Below, piece after piece: positions 8,551 to 16,255 of a stretch of DNA of 64,000 bases (within the stretch, counting starts at the first letter, position 1; each line of letters opens with the position of its first letter). Position numbers and translations under genes: made by a program. The notes beneath the pieces were generated by a model that saw nothing but the letters and a program-made list of their open reading frames with translations, was not told the DNA's origin and searched no databases. This DNA comes from Microbacterium halotolerans. Lineage in GTDB: Bacteria > Actinomycetota > Actinomycetes > Actinomycetales > Microbacteriaceae. The stretch lies in NCBI RefSeq assembly GCF_003569805.1, contig NZ_KZ984052.1, forward strand, positions 302,494-366,493, written 5' to 3'.

Positions 8551-9495
8551 CTATCCGGCGCCTGTGGCGACGATTTCCTGCACCGGAGCAGCGATACGCT
8601 GGGCCGACCGGGCAGGATCGGTGTCAGGGTAGGCGGCGGCGAGGATCCGTCGGCGCAGCGTATTGCCCCGTTCGGCGAAGCCGCGCTGGCGGCGCACGTA
8701 CTCGGCTTTGCCCTCCGGCGTCTCGATGGGCACCGGGTCGAAGCCCCACGCGCGCAGATCGTAGGGCGCCGCCTGCATGTCGAGGCTCCGGACGTCTCTG
8801 GCCAGCTCGAACGCGTCCAGCAGGAGCTCACCGGGCACGAGCGGCCCGAGTTTGATCGCCCATTTGTACACGTCCATGCCTGCGTGCAGGCATCCGGGCT
8901 GATCCAGATCCGGCTGCGTGCCGCGCGTCGGGCGCAGACGGTTGCGCGGCTCCGCCTCCGCGGTGAAGAACCGGAAGGCGTCGAAGTGCGTGCACTTCAG
9001 CTCGTGCGCCTCCACGACGCTGTCGGTGCCGTCCTGCCCGAGTCGCAGCGGCTGCGGATGCCTGTGCTCGTCGGAGCGGTACACCATCGCCCACTCGTGC
9101 AGACCGAAGCAGTCGAACTGGCCGGGCCTCGACGCGGTGCGCGTCAGCATGATCCGGATGAGCTTAGCCAGATCCGGCTTCTCCGCTGCGAAACCGGCGC
9201 CATCCGGAATCAGGGAGTCGGGGGTCGATCCCTGCCGATACCAGCGCCATCCGGCGCGCTCGGTGTCTGCGGCCTCGGCGAGCTCCGCGCCGGCGCCCGG
9301 ATGCCAACGGCGCAGCACGGCGGGCTTGAACGAGTAGTACTGGAACAGGAAGTCCCACACCGGATGCTTCTCACCGCGTGCGGCGCGCTCACGATGCCCG
9401 GCGGTGAGGGCATCGGCCCGGCGGCTGTGGGCGCGCTCTCGCTCGCGCCAGGCCTCGTGCGGAAGCCTGACGCCGACGGGCGCGTCGGGCGTCAC
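8551..9495 (-). CDS. Conserved actinobacterial protein, usually labelled 3-methyladenine DNA glycosylase
   Basis: 314 aa from a GTG whose GTGA overlaps the stop of the aminopeptidase gene upstream. The sequence carries blocks I associate with an actinobacterial family annotated as 3-methyladenine DNA glycosylase: GEKHPVWDFLFQYYSFKPAVLRRWHPG near residue 45, FDCFGLHEWAMVYR, KCTHFDAFRFFT and QPGCLHAGMDVYKWA. No helix-hairpin-helix glycosylase motif is evident, so the enzymatic label rests on family memory only. Coupling to an M18 peptidase gives no functional hint. Confidence 0.6.
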   Translation of the reverse strand: MTPDAPVGVRLPHEAWRERERAHSRRADALTAGHRERAARGEKHPVWDFLFQYYSFKPAVLRRWHPGAGAELAEAADTERAGWRWYRQGSTPDSLIPDGAGFAAEKPDLAKLIRIMLTRTASRPGQFDCFGLHEWAMVYRSDEHRHPQPLRLGQDGTDSVVEAHELKCTHFDAFRFFTAEAEPRNRLRPTRGTQPDLDQPGCLHAGMDVYKWAIKLGPLVPGELLLDAFELARDVRSLDMQAAPYDLRAWGFDPVPIETPEGKAEYVRRQRGFAERGNTLRRRILAAAYPDTDPARSAQRIAAPVQEIVATGAG

Positions 9496-10769
9496 GCGGC
9501 GAGCACCTCGCCCATGGCCAGTGAGAGGTACCAGGGGTCGATGACGCCGGTGAGCTCGCGTGCGGAGTGCATCGACAGGATCGGCACGCCGACGTCGACC
9601 GTCCGGATGCCCAGGCGCGTCGCTGAGAGCGGTCCGATCGTCGAGCCGCAAGGCACCGAGTTGTTCGAGACGAACTCCTGAGACGGCACCGCGGCGCGCT
9701 CGCATGCGGCGTTCCAGACGGCGGCACCGTGCGCGTCGGTGGCGTAGCGCTGGTTGGCGTTGATCTTCAGGATCGGTCCCTGCCCGACCATCGGCAGGTT
9801 CACGGGATCGTGCCGCTCAGGGTAGTTCGGGTGCACGGCATGGCCGACATCGCTGGAGACGTGCAGTGACGCGGCGAACGCGCGGGCACGATCCTCCGCA
9901 CTCGCGCCGAGAGCATCGCCGATGCGGCGCAGCACGTCCTCGTGGAAGGGGCCGGCGGCGCCGGAGCGGGACGAGCTGCCGACCTCCTCGTGGTCGAACG
10001 CGGCGAACATTGCGATCGACCGCGTCGGTGCGGCCGTCTCTATCGCGATGAGTCCGGCATGCGTCGACAGCAGGTTGTCGAGGCGGCCGGAGGCGAACAG
10101 GTCACCGTTGGTGCCGAACACGCGCGGTTCCTGCGTGTCGGCCGTGAGGATGTCGTAGCCGGCTATCTCGTCCGGCTGGACACCGGCGTCGCGCGCCAGC
10201 ACCGCGAGGACGTCGGCCGACTCCGCGTCACCGAAGCCCCACACCGGGTCGAGATGCTTCTGCTTGTCGAGTGCGAGCGACTCGTTCGCGGTGCGGTCGA
10301 GATGCACCGCGAGCTGCGGGAAGCGCAGCAGCGGCCCGGTGCGCACGACGTGCTCGATGCCGTCGCGGGTCACGATCCGCCCGGCGAGCTCGAGCTCGCG
10401 GTCGAGCCACGAGTTCAGCAGCGGACCGCCGTAGACCTCGACGCCGAGCTGCCACCAGCCACCGGGACCGGTGGTGCTGGGCTTCGGCTTCAGCTTGAAG
10501 GCGGGGGAGTCGGTGTGCGCCCCGACGATGGAGAACGGCGTGAGCGGCCCCGCATCGTCCGGGACGACGAATGCGATCACCGAGCCGTCGCGCCGCACCA
10601 CGTAGCGCCCGCCGGGACGCACCTGCCAGGCGTCGCTCTCGTCGATGGCCTCGAACCCTGCGCTGGTCAGACGGCGCACGACCTCGGCAGCCGCGTGGTA
10701 CGACGAGGGTGAGGCGGTCACGAATGCGGCGAGGTCATCGATGTGCGTGCGTGCGTCGGCTGGGATCAT
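9492..10769 (-). CDS. apeB: M18 family aminopeptidase
   Basis: 425 aa. M18 metallopeptidases are cytosolic dodecamers that remove N-terminal residues using two metal ions. Metal and catalytic motifs visible are HTDSPAFKLKPKP, SGRLDNLLS, and AFDHEEVGSSSRSGA; a late metal ligand is probably in ILSMHSARE near the C-terminus. The length fits bacterial M18 enzymes. A GATAAT box lies six bases before the ATG, indicating a leaderless transcript. It overlaps the downstream gene by GTGA. Confidence 0.93.
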   Translation of the reverse strand: MIPADARTHIDDLAAFVTASPSSYHAAAEVVRRLTSAGFEAIDESDAWQVRPGGRYVVRRDGSVIAFVVPDDAGPLTPFSIVGAHTDSPAFKLKPKPSTTGPGGWWQLGVEVYGGPLLNSWLDRELELAGRIVTRDGIEHVVRTGPLLRFPQLAVHLDRTANESLALDKQKHLDPVWGFGDAESADVLAVLARDAGVQPDEIAGYDILTADTQEPRVFGTNGDLFASGRLDNLLSTHAGLIAIETAAPTRSIAMFAAFDHEEVGSSSRSGAAGPFHEDVLRRIGDALGASAEDRARAFAASLHVSSDVGHAVHPNYPERHDPVNLPMVGQGPILKINANQRYATDAHGAAVWNAACERAAVPSQEFVSNNSVPCGSTIGPLSATRLGIRTVDVGVPILSMHSARELTGVIDPWYLSLAMGEVLAA

Positions 10770-10775
10770 CCGACG

Positions 10776-10781
10776 ATTATC
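10776..10781 (-). promoter_or_regulatory. Candidate -10 box for M18 aminopeptidase
   Basis: GATAAT on the minus strand, six bases before the ATG at 10769. Confidence 0.5.
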
Positions 10782-10839
10782 CCAGGTCCGGATGGGCGAC
10801 GCTCTGCCTCTTTCAAGCTTCGATGTCGTCGGTCTCGCA

Positions 10840-10845
10840 TATCGT
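10840..10845 (+). promoter_or_regulatory. Candidate -10 box for leaderless helicase transcript
   Basis: TATCGT lies six bases before GTG 10852. It supports that start over in-frame starts up to 200 bases upstream, which would overlap the divergent aminopeptidase. Confidence 0.5.
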
Positions 10846-10851
10846 GGACGA

Positions 10852-12597
10852 GTGCTGTCACCGTCCTATCCGCAGAGAGCCCCGTGGGGCACCGCGGAGA
10901 ACCTTCGGGCATGGCAGCGCGAGGCGATGGATGCATACGACCTCGCGAACAAGCGCGACTTCCTGGTCGCTGCGACGCCCGGTGCCGGGAAGACGACGTT
11001 CGCGCTGACGATGGCGCGCAAGCTCCGCAGCGACGACGTCATCGACCGCGTCATCGTGGTCGCGCCGACCGAGCACCTCAAGACCCAGTGGGCGGATGCC
11101 GCCGCTCGTGCGCACATCCGGCTCGATCCGAACTTCCGCAACAGCGACGTCGCCCCGTCCCGGCAGTACGCCGGTGTGGTCGTCACCTACGCGCAGGTCG
11201 CGGCCAAGGCGTACGTGCATCGCCAGCTGACGGAGTCGGGGCGCACACTGGTCATCCTCGACGAGGTGCACCATGGCGGCGACGCGCTCAGCTGGGGAGA
11301 CGCCGTGCGAGAGGCGTACGCACCTGCCGCACGGCGGCTGATGCTGTCAGGCACGCCGTTCCGCAGCGACGACTCGCCGATCCCGTTCGTCGACTACGCA
11401 CCGGATCCATCCGGCGGCATGACCTCGATCACCGACTACAACTACGGCTACGGGCGAGCACTCGCCGACGGCGTCGTGCGCCCGGTGCTCTTCCACGTGT
11501 ACGCGGGCCAGATGGCCTGGCGCACGAAGGCAGGCGAAGAGGTGGAGGCGCAGCTCGGGCAGGACAACATCAAGGACGTCACATCGCAGGCATGGCGCAC
11601 CGCACTCGACCCGAACGGCGAGTGGATGTCGCAGATCCTGCGCTCGGCGGACGCGCGGCTCACGGAGATCCGGCACCACGTTCCCGATGCGGGCGGGCTC
11701 GTGCTGGCGACCGATCAGACAGCGGCTCGTGCGTACGCGAAGCTGCTGATGTCGATCACCGGCAGACGGGCGACCGTGGTGCTCTCCGATGACAAGGAGG
11801 CGTCGCAGCGCATCGAGGACTTCGCGTCGAACGACGACCGATGGATGGTCGCCGTGCGCATGGTGTCGGAGGGCGTCGACGTGCCGCGGCTGGCGGTCGG
11901 CGTGTATGCGACGTCGTCGTCCACGCCGCTGTTCTTCGCGCAGGCGATCGGGCGCTTCGTGCGGGCCAGGCGCCGTGGCGAGGCGGCCAGCGTGTTCCTG
12001 CCGCACGTGCCTTCTCTGTTGGATCTCGCCGGCGAGATGGAGCGGGAGCGCGATCACGTCATCGGCCGGGGCGAGAAGGACGGCGACGGGCTCGACGATT
12101 CCCTGCTCGATGCCGCTGAGCGCGAGGAGAAGGCCTCGGATGAGCTCACCGAGGAGGAGGGGAAGTTCGAGGCTCTCAGCTCGGTGGCGCACTTCGACAA
12201 GGTCGTCTTCGAGGGCAGGGAGTTCGGCCAGCTAGCCGTACCAGGCACCGAAGAGGAGCAGGAGTTCATCGGGCTTCCCGGCCTGCTCGAGCCGGAGCAC
12301 GTGCACGAGCTGCTGCAGCAGCGCACGCAGCGGCAGTCGAAGCATCGGGAGGTGCGCGAATCCGCAGAGCGCGAGAGCGGGCAGAGCGTGCTCCCGGAGC
12401 CGCTGCACCGCACGCTGAAGGAACAGCGGCAGCTGTTGAACAACCTCGTCGGGCTCTACTCCAGGCAGACGGGCGATCCGCACGGCAAGATCCACGCAGA
12501 CCTGCGACGCACATGCGGCGGGCCGGCCGTGGCACAGGCGACCGTGGCACAGCTGCAGAAGCGCATACAGAGCCTGCGCCGTCGCGTGCGCTCCTGA
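10852..12597 (+). CDS. DEAD/DEAH box (superfamily 2) helicase
   Basis: 581 aa. SF2 motifs in order: Q-like LRAWQREAMD, Walker A ATPGAGKTTFAL, DEVHHGG (motif II), LSGTPFRSD (motif III), VSEGVDVPRLAVGVYAT (motif V) and QAIGRFVRARR (motif VI). The C-terminal ~150 residues are acidic and coiled-coil-like (EREEKASDELTEEEGKFEAL, then Arg/Gln/Glu-rich). This matches a widespread actinobacterial DEAD/DEAH helicase of unknown substrate, resembling the helicase part of restriction or repair enzymes but standing alone. It may act in nucleic-acid repair; the sequence alone does not show this. Confidence 0.87.
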   Translation: MLSPSYPQRAPWGTAENLRAWQREAMDAYDLANKRDFLVAATPGAGKTTFALTMARKLRSDDVIDRVIVVAPTEHLKTQWADAAARAHIRLDPNFRNSDVAPSRQYAGVVVTYAQVAAKAYVHRQLTESGRTLVILDEVHHGGDALSWGDAVREAYAPAARRLMLSGTPFRSDDSPIPFVDYAPDPSGGMTSITDYNYGYGRALADGVVRPVLFHVYAGQMAWRTKAGEEVEAQLGQDNIKDVTSQAWRTALDPNGEWMSQILRSADARLTEIRHHVPDAGGLVLATDQTAARAYAKLLMSITGRRATVVLSDDKEASQRIEDFASNDDRWMVAVRMVSEGVDVPRLAVGVYATSSSTPLFFAQAIGRFVRARRRGEAASVFLPHVPSLLDLAGEMERERDHVIGRGEKDGDGLDDSLLDAAEREEKASDELTEEEGKFEALSSVAHFDKVVFEGREFGQLAVPGTEEEQEFIGLPGLLEPEHVHELLQQRTQRQSKHREVRESAERESGQSVLPEPLHRTLKEQRQLLNNLVGLYSRQTGDPHGKIHADLRRTCGGPAVAQATVAQLQKRIQSLRRRVRS

Positions 12598-12700
12598 GAC
12601 GACATCCGGATGACCCGGCGGGCATCGCGGAGGGCGCTCCTGGGCATCCGGGAGGTCTGAGCGGGCATCGCAGAGCCCGCGGCAGCCGTGCGCTGACTCC

Positions 12701-12790
12701 GGTGTGGCAGATGCACGCAACCGCGGTGCTCCGCGCGTCAGGTGCGGCAGATTCACGCTCCTTCGCGCGGGAGGAACAAACTGCCTCACC
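12701..12790. repeat. Intergenic palindromic repeat with GGTGYGGCAGAT core
   Basis: GGTGTGGCAGATGCACGC (12701-12718) recurs as GGTGCGGCAGATTCACGC (12741-12758), 16 of 18 identical and exactly 40 bases apart. An inverted relative, CTGCCTCACC, lies at 12781-12790. Together they can fold into a hairpin between the helicase and the VIT-like gene. The 15-mer TCAGGTGCGGCAGAT at 12738 also occurs at 8531. No gene is seen in this 296-base gap. Confidence 0.4.
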
Positions 12791-12880
12791 CGAGTGCGAG
12801 CAGTCCGCGACCGCAGCGCTTCGGGGGTCCGAAATGCTGTCAATGCGCGGATCCGCGACGTCTTGCGGGGCCGCCGCGAA

Positions 12881-12886
12881 TATCGT
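12881..12886 (+). promoter_or_regulatory. Candidate -10 box for VIT1/CCC1-like gene
   Basis: TATCGT lies seven bases before GTG 12894. The same hexamer serves the helicase gene at 10840. Confidence 0.45.
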
Positions 12887-12893
12887 GGAACGA

Positions 12894-13985
12894 GTGAACG
12901 ACACGGAGAATCAGACCCCGAGTGTGCCGACTGCGGCGGATCGCCGTCGGTGGGCGCAGTACATCGCCGACGAGCGTGCCGAGGCGGCGGTGTACCGGCG
13001 GCTCGCACGCAAGCGGGCAGGTGAGGAGCGCGAGATCCTGCTGCAGCTCGAAGACGCGGAGAAGCGCCACGAGCAGCACTGGATCGACCTGCTGGGGGGC
13101 GAGCCGAAGAAGCTGCCGAAGGCGGGCATGCGCGACAGGCTGACCGGATGGATGGCCGGGCGCTTCGACTCGGTGTTCACGCTCGCGATGGCACAGCAGG
13201 CTGAGGCGCGTTCTCCCTACGACGCCGACCCATGGGCGACGCCAGCGATGCGCGCCGACGAGAAGATCCACCACGAGGTCGTGCGCGGGCTCGCGGCGAA
13301 GAGCAGGCGCAAGCTCTCCGGCACGTTCCGTGCTGCGGTGTTCGGGGCGAACGACGGGCTCGTCAGCAACCTGGCGCTCGTGATGGGCATCGGCGCGACG
13401 GGCGTGGCGCCCCAGTTCGTCCTGTTCAGCGGTGTCGCCGGTCTGCTGGCAGGAGCGCTGTCGATGGGGGCGGGGGAGTACGTCTCGGTGCGCAGCCAGC
13501 GCGAACTGCTGGAGGCGACGGAACCGAGCGACTTCGCTCACGCGAACCTGCCTGATCTCGACATCGATGCGAACGAGCTGGCACTCGTGTACCGCACCAG
13601 GGGCATGGCAGGGGAGGAGGCGATGGAACGCGCACGGCGCGTGATCGCCGAGGCCAACGGCGGACGGATGCCGCAGCGCACCGCGGCCGGCGACGCGCAC
13701 GAGGTGGTCGGAGGCGCTCTCCGAGCGGCGGTGTCGAGCTTCCTGCTGTTCGCCTCCGGCGCGATCATCCCCGTGCTGCCATGGATCTTCGGCATGTCGG
13801 GAATCGTCGCCGTGGTCGTCGCCCTCGTGCTCGTCGGCATCGCGCTGAGCGTGACCGGCGCACTGGTCGGTCTGCTGTCCGGCGCCTCGCCGATTCCGCG
13901 TGCGCTGCGGCAGCTGGCGATCGGTTTCGGGGCCGCCGCGGTGACCTACGGTCTGGGGCTGATCTTCGGAGTGGAACTCGGGTAG
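12894..13985 (+). CDS. VIT1/CCC1-family transporter with N-terminal ferritin-like domain
   Basis: 363 aa. Residues about 15-140 form a helical, Glu-rich ferritin-like (rubrerythrin-type) domain with YIADERAEAAVYRRLA, EDAEKRHEQHW and ADEKIHHEVV providing likely carboxylate and His metal ligands. Residues about 145-363 are a VIT1/CCC1 membrane domain: FRAAVFGANDGLVSNLALVMG, LSMGAGEYVSVRSQRE, and further hydrophobic helices (FLLFASGAIIPVLPW, VVALVLVGIALSVTGALVG). The family exports Fe2+ or Mn2+. The GTG start is favoured by a TATCGT box seven bases upstream. Confidence 0.88.
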   Translation: MNDTENQTPSVPTAADRRRWAQYIADERAEAAVYRRLARKRAGEEREILLQLEDAEKRHEQHWIDLLGGEPKKLPKAGMRDRLTGWMAGRFDSVFTLAMAQQAEARSPYDADPWATPAMRADEKIHHEVVRGLAAKSRRKLSGTFRAAVFGANDGLVSNLALVMGIGATGVAPQFVLFSGVAGLLAGALSMGAGEYVSVRSQRELLEATEPSDFAHANLPDLDIDANELALVYRTRGMAGEEAMERARRVIAEANGGRMPQRTAAGDAHEVVGGALRAAVSSFLLFASGAIIPVLPWIFGMSGIVAVVVALVLVGIALSVTGALVGLLSGASPIPRALRQLAIGFGAAAVTYGLGLIFGVELG

Positions 13986-14107
13986 CCAGGTGGATCACCG
14001 CCACGCCCGAGGCGTCTCATGATTGGGCGGCTGTCGCAGGAGATGGTAATGTTATCTCTTGGTTCGCAAGGCTCCGCACAGCGGGTCCGGACGGGCCGAC
14101 ACCCAAT

Positions 14108-14193
14108 GCGCGGGTGGCGGAATAGGTAGACGCGCTAGCTTGAGGTGCTAGTGCCCGTATTAGGGCGTGGGGGTTCAAGTCCCCCCTCGCGCA
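14108..14193 (+). tRNA. tRNA-Leu (GAG anticodon)
   Basis: 86-base class II tRNA. The acceptor stem GCGCGGG pairs with CTCGCGC (one G-U), with discriminator A. The anticodon stem CTAGC/GCTAG encloses the loop TTGAGGT, giving anticodon GAG. A long variable arm and the T-arm GGGGG-TTCAAGT-CCCCC follow. CCA is not encoded. Its 3' end abuts an integrase remnant, so it is a likely past integration site. Confidence 0.95.
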
Positions 14194-14205
14194 CAGAATG
14201 AAAGC

Positions 14206-14243
14206 GGCCCCTGACCTGGGATTTACTCTCCAGGTCAGGGGTC
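14206..14243 (+). terminator. Rho-independent terminator after tRNA-Leu
   Basis: Inverted repeat CCCCTGACCTGG / CCAGGTCAGGGG, extendable by a G-U and a G-C pair, with a 10-base loop. It is followed by a short T-rich run (ATTTTCT). Confidence 0.8.
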
Positions 14244-14271
14244 ATTTTCTATCGAAGTGCTAGAAAAAGTG

Positions 14272-14385
14272 CTAAGCCTTGCCGAGATGGGCGGCGAAGC
14301 GGTCTACGGCCGACCTCTGCATGGTCGGGGTGACGTGGGAGTAGATGTTCATCGTCGTGGTGATCACCGATACCGGCGAGTCCTG
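14272..14385 (-). pseudogene. C-terminal remnant of a tyrosine recombinase (integrase)
   Basis: The last ~37 codons of a frame ending at 14272 read DSPVSVITTTMNIYSHVTPTMQRSAVDRF.., in which ITTTMNIYSHV is the end of the integrase catalytic domain with the nucleophilic Tyr. Upstream of the Asp the frame loses all resemblance to an integrase: the catalytic R, K and HxxR boxes are missing. The fragment lies 79 bases from the tRNA-Leu 3' end in the orientation expected for an integrase next to its attachment site. It indicates an old, truncated integration event. Confidence 0.7.
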
Positions 14386-14495
14386 ACACTCCGCTGGCGG
14401 TGCCGAATCGGCACCCCCGTGTCCGGCTTCCCGGTGAATGTCGGCGGAGCGACGTAAACTGACCTGAGAACGCCGACCACAAGGAGGCACCCCGA

Positions 14496-14696
14496 ATGGC
14501 TCTCAAGACCCCGGTATCCGAGGCCCATGTCCGGCGCGTGCTCGCCGAGGTCGAGGCCGGGCAGGTCACGGCCGGTGCAGTCGTCTCCGAGGCAGATCGG
14601 GAGATTGCCCGCCGCCAGGTGCGCGGGGAGCTGTCCGGGGATGATGCGGTGCGCGAGGCGATCGCAGCCGCGCTTACCCGCTTCCCCGAGAAGTAA
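14496..14696 (+). CDS. VbhA-like antitoxin for adjacent Fic protein
   Basis: 66 aa, predicted helical. The C-terminal part VSEADREIARRQVRGELSGDD-x-VREAI resembles the antitoxin VbhA fold (arm ending in RYIAGE.T-x-DE-type sequence). The upstream helix EVEAGQ may be a loose version of the inhibitory (S/T)xxxE(G/N) motif, but it is not exact. It is followed 21 bases later by the Fic gene, the order seen for class I Fic inhibitors. A good ribosome site (AAGGAGG) precedes the ATG. Confidence 0.7.
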   Translation: MALKTPVSEAHVRRVLAEVEAGQVTAGAVVSEADREIARRQVRGELSGDDAVREAIAAALTRFPEK

Positions 14697-14717
14697 CCCG
14701 TCCGGGCAGGAGCACCA

Positions 14718-15503
14718 GTGCCCGACCGCTACAGCTACCCGAACAGCCTGGTTCTGATCAACAAGCTCGGCATCACCGACTACGACCGCTGGAAAGCGGT
14801 CGAGACGGCCGCGATCCATCAGCGCATGGTCGAACTCACCGAGCACCCCATCCCCGGCCAGTTCGACCTCGCCCACCTGCAGACCATCCACCAGCATCTG
14901 ACGCAAGACCTGTATCTGTGGGGTGGTGACATTCGCGACACTGATACCCACCCCGGCGGCACCGGAATCGCGCACTGCCGACCGCCGTGCATCGTCCCCG
15001 AGGTCGAGCGCGTCTTCGGGGAACTCGCCGCCCGTGACCACCTGCGAGGGCTCGACGCGGACGCGTTCGCTGACGGGCTGGCGTGGGTGTGGGGTGAGAC
15101 GACGGCGATCCATCCGTTCCGCGACGTGAACACGCGCAGCCAGCACATCATGTTCAACCAGCTCGCCCGCGACGCCGGATGGGCCATCGACTGGTCCCAG
15201 ATTCCCGGCGACGTGTTCGCCCACGCCCGCACTCTCGCCATCGTGGAAGACCACACAGGGATCGACGCGCTGATCCGCCCGACCCTCCACCGGCTCGACG
15301 CAGGCAGGCCACCTGGGGAGGCGTTGACGGTGGAGCAGGTGCGTGGCTTCCAAGCACGCGGCATCTCGCGGACACCGGACGTACTGGACCGTGAACTCGA
15401 CGCGGCCCGCAAACGACGACACACTCGCCCGGCCGCGGAGTCATTAGGCGCAAAGATGCGCCGACCGGAACCGCCAGCGCCTCACGGCGGGCTCTCTCTA
15501 TAG
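14718..15503 (+). CDS. Fic/DOC family protein with variant active-site motif
   Basis: 261 aa. The Fic core is recognisable from LAHLQTIHQHLTQDLYLWGGDIRDTD (residues ~51-76) to the active-site loop IHPFRDVNTRSQ (H132, D136, N138, R140). The canonical loop is HPFx(D/E)GNGRxxR; here both glycines are replaced (Val137, Thr139) while the catalytic His, acidic residue, Asn and first Arg remain. Fic enzymes AMP-ylate proteins, and VbhT-like ones poison gyrase and Topo IV. A basic C-terminal tail (residues ~225-261) follows the core. GTG start with CAGGAG upstream. The pair lies next to an integrase remnant, so it was probably acquired. Confidence 0.85.
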   Translation: MPDRYSYPNSLVLINKLGITDYDRWKAVETAAIHQRMVELTEHPIPGQFDLAHLQTIHQHLTQDLYLWGGDIRDTDTHPGGTGIAHCRPPCIVPEVERVFGELAARDHLRGLDADAFADGLAWVWGETTAIHPFRDVNTRSQHIMFNQLARDAGWAIDWSQIPGDVFAHARTLAIVEDHTGIDALIRPTLHRLDAGRPPGEALTVEQVRGFQARGISRTPDVLDRELDAARKRRHTRPAAESLGAKMRRPEPPAPHGGLSL

Positions 15504-15556
15504 CTGGTCAGCTCGCTCGGCGCACTACGCGCGAATACGCGAAACGGCTCAGGTGA

Positions 15557-16174
15557 TCAATTCAGGAGCTGCACGGATACGGTGACGACCATGGCGAGTC
15601 CGAAGAGGACAAGGAAGGCTCCGGCGGCTTTGGTGAGCCAAGGGACGATGCGTGCGAGGCGGGTGAGAGCCCGGGTGGAGCCGAGTGCGACCGCGACGAA
15701 CACGTCCCAGACGAGCACGATGGTGAACATCCACGCACCGTAGGCGGCGAGTGTCAACGGTGAGGCTCCGGCGAGTGCGGCGGCGAGGCTGAGGTAGAAG
15801 AGCGCGTTCTTCGGGTTCAGCAGCCCCGAGGCGATACCGAGGCCGAAGTTCCGAACCCACGTCGCTCGCACGGCCTGTGCTTCTTGCTCGGGGTCGAAGC
15901 GGGCGTTGGAGCGGAAGAACGCGATACCGATGTATAACAGGAACGCGCCTCCTGCGAGCTGGATCACGGCGAGCACGGTCGGGGTCGATATGAGCGAGAG
16001 GCCGGAGAACGCGGCGGCGATGAAGATCCCGTTCGCGGTCGCGATCCCCAGGCAGGCGCCGGTCGCAGCCCGCCACCCGTTGGTCATCGCCGTGCGGGCG
16101 ATGAGGAAGAAGTCGACGCCGGGGATCAGGAGCGCGAGGAAGTGCGCGACGGCGACAGCAACGAACTGCTCCAT
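15557..16174 (-). CDS. LysE/RhtB family amino-acid exporter
   Basis: 205 aa with about six membrane helices. The family signature is PGVDFFLIARTAMTNGWRAATGACLGIATANG near residues 18-50, plus LNPKNALFYLSL at about 120. Members export amino acids or small metabolites. The gene follows an AraC-type regulator on the same strand, with an inverted repeat in the 81-base gap, so local control is likely. The substrate cannot be inferred. Confidence 0.9.
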   Translation of the reverse strand: MEQFVAVAVAHFLALLIPGVDFFLIARTAMTNGWRAATGACLGIATANGIFIAAAFSGLSLISTPTVLAVIQLAGGAFLLYIGIAFFRSNARFDPEQEAQAVRATWVRNFGLGIASGLLNPKNALFYLSLAAALAGASPLTLAAYGAWMFTIVLVWDVFVAVALGSTRALTRLARIVPWLTKAAGAFLVLFGLAMVVTVSVQLLN

Positions 16175-16190
16175 ACCTCTCCCAGGGGAG

Positions 16191-16215
16191 TACTTGACGG
16201 TGGACTCGTCAAGTA
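16191..16215. promoter_or_regulatory. 9-bp inverted repeat upstream of lysE-type gene
   Basis: TACTTGACG (16191-16199) and its complement CGTCAAGTA (16207-16215) are separated by 7 bases, directly upstream of the exporter ATG (16174). On the minus strand the arms include TTGACG, a -35-like element. It could be an operator for the AraC protein or overlap a promoter; terminator function is less likely because no T-run follows. Confidence 0.45.
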
Positions 16216-16255
16216 TCGGAAGCAGGGAGCGGGCGGGTCTTGTACGTTCTTGCGC

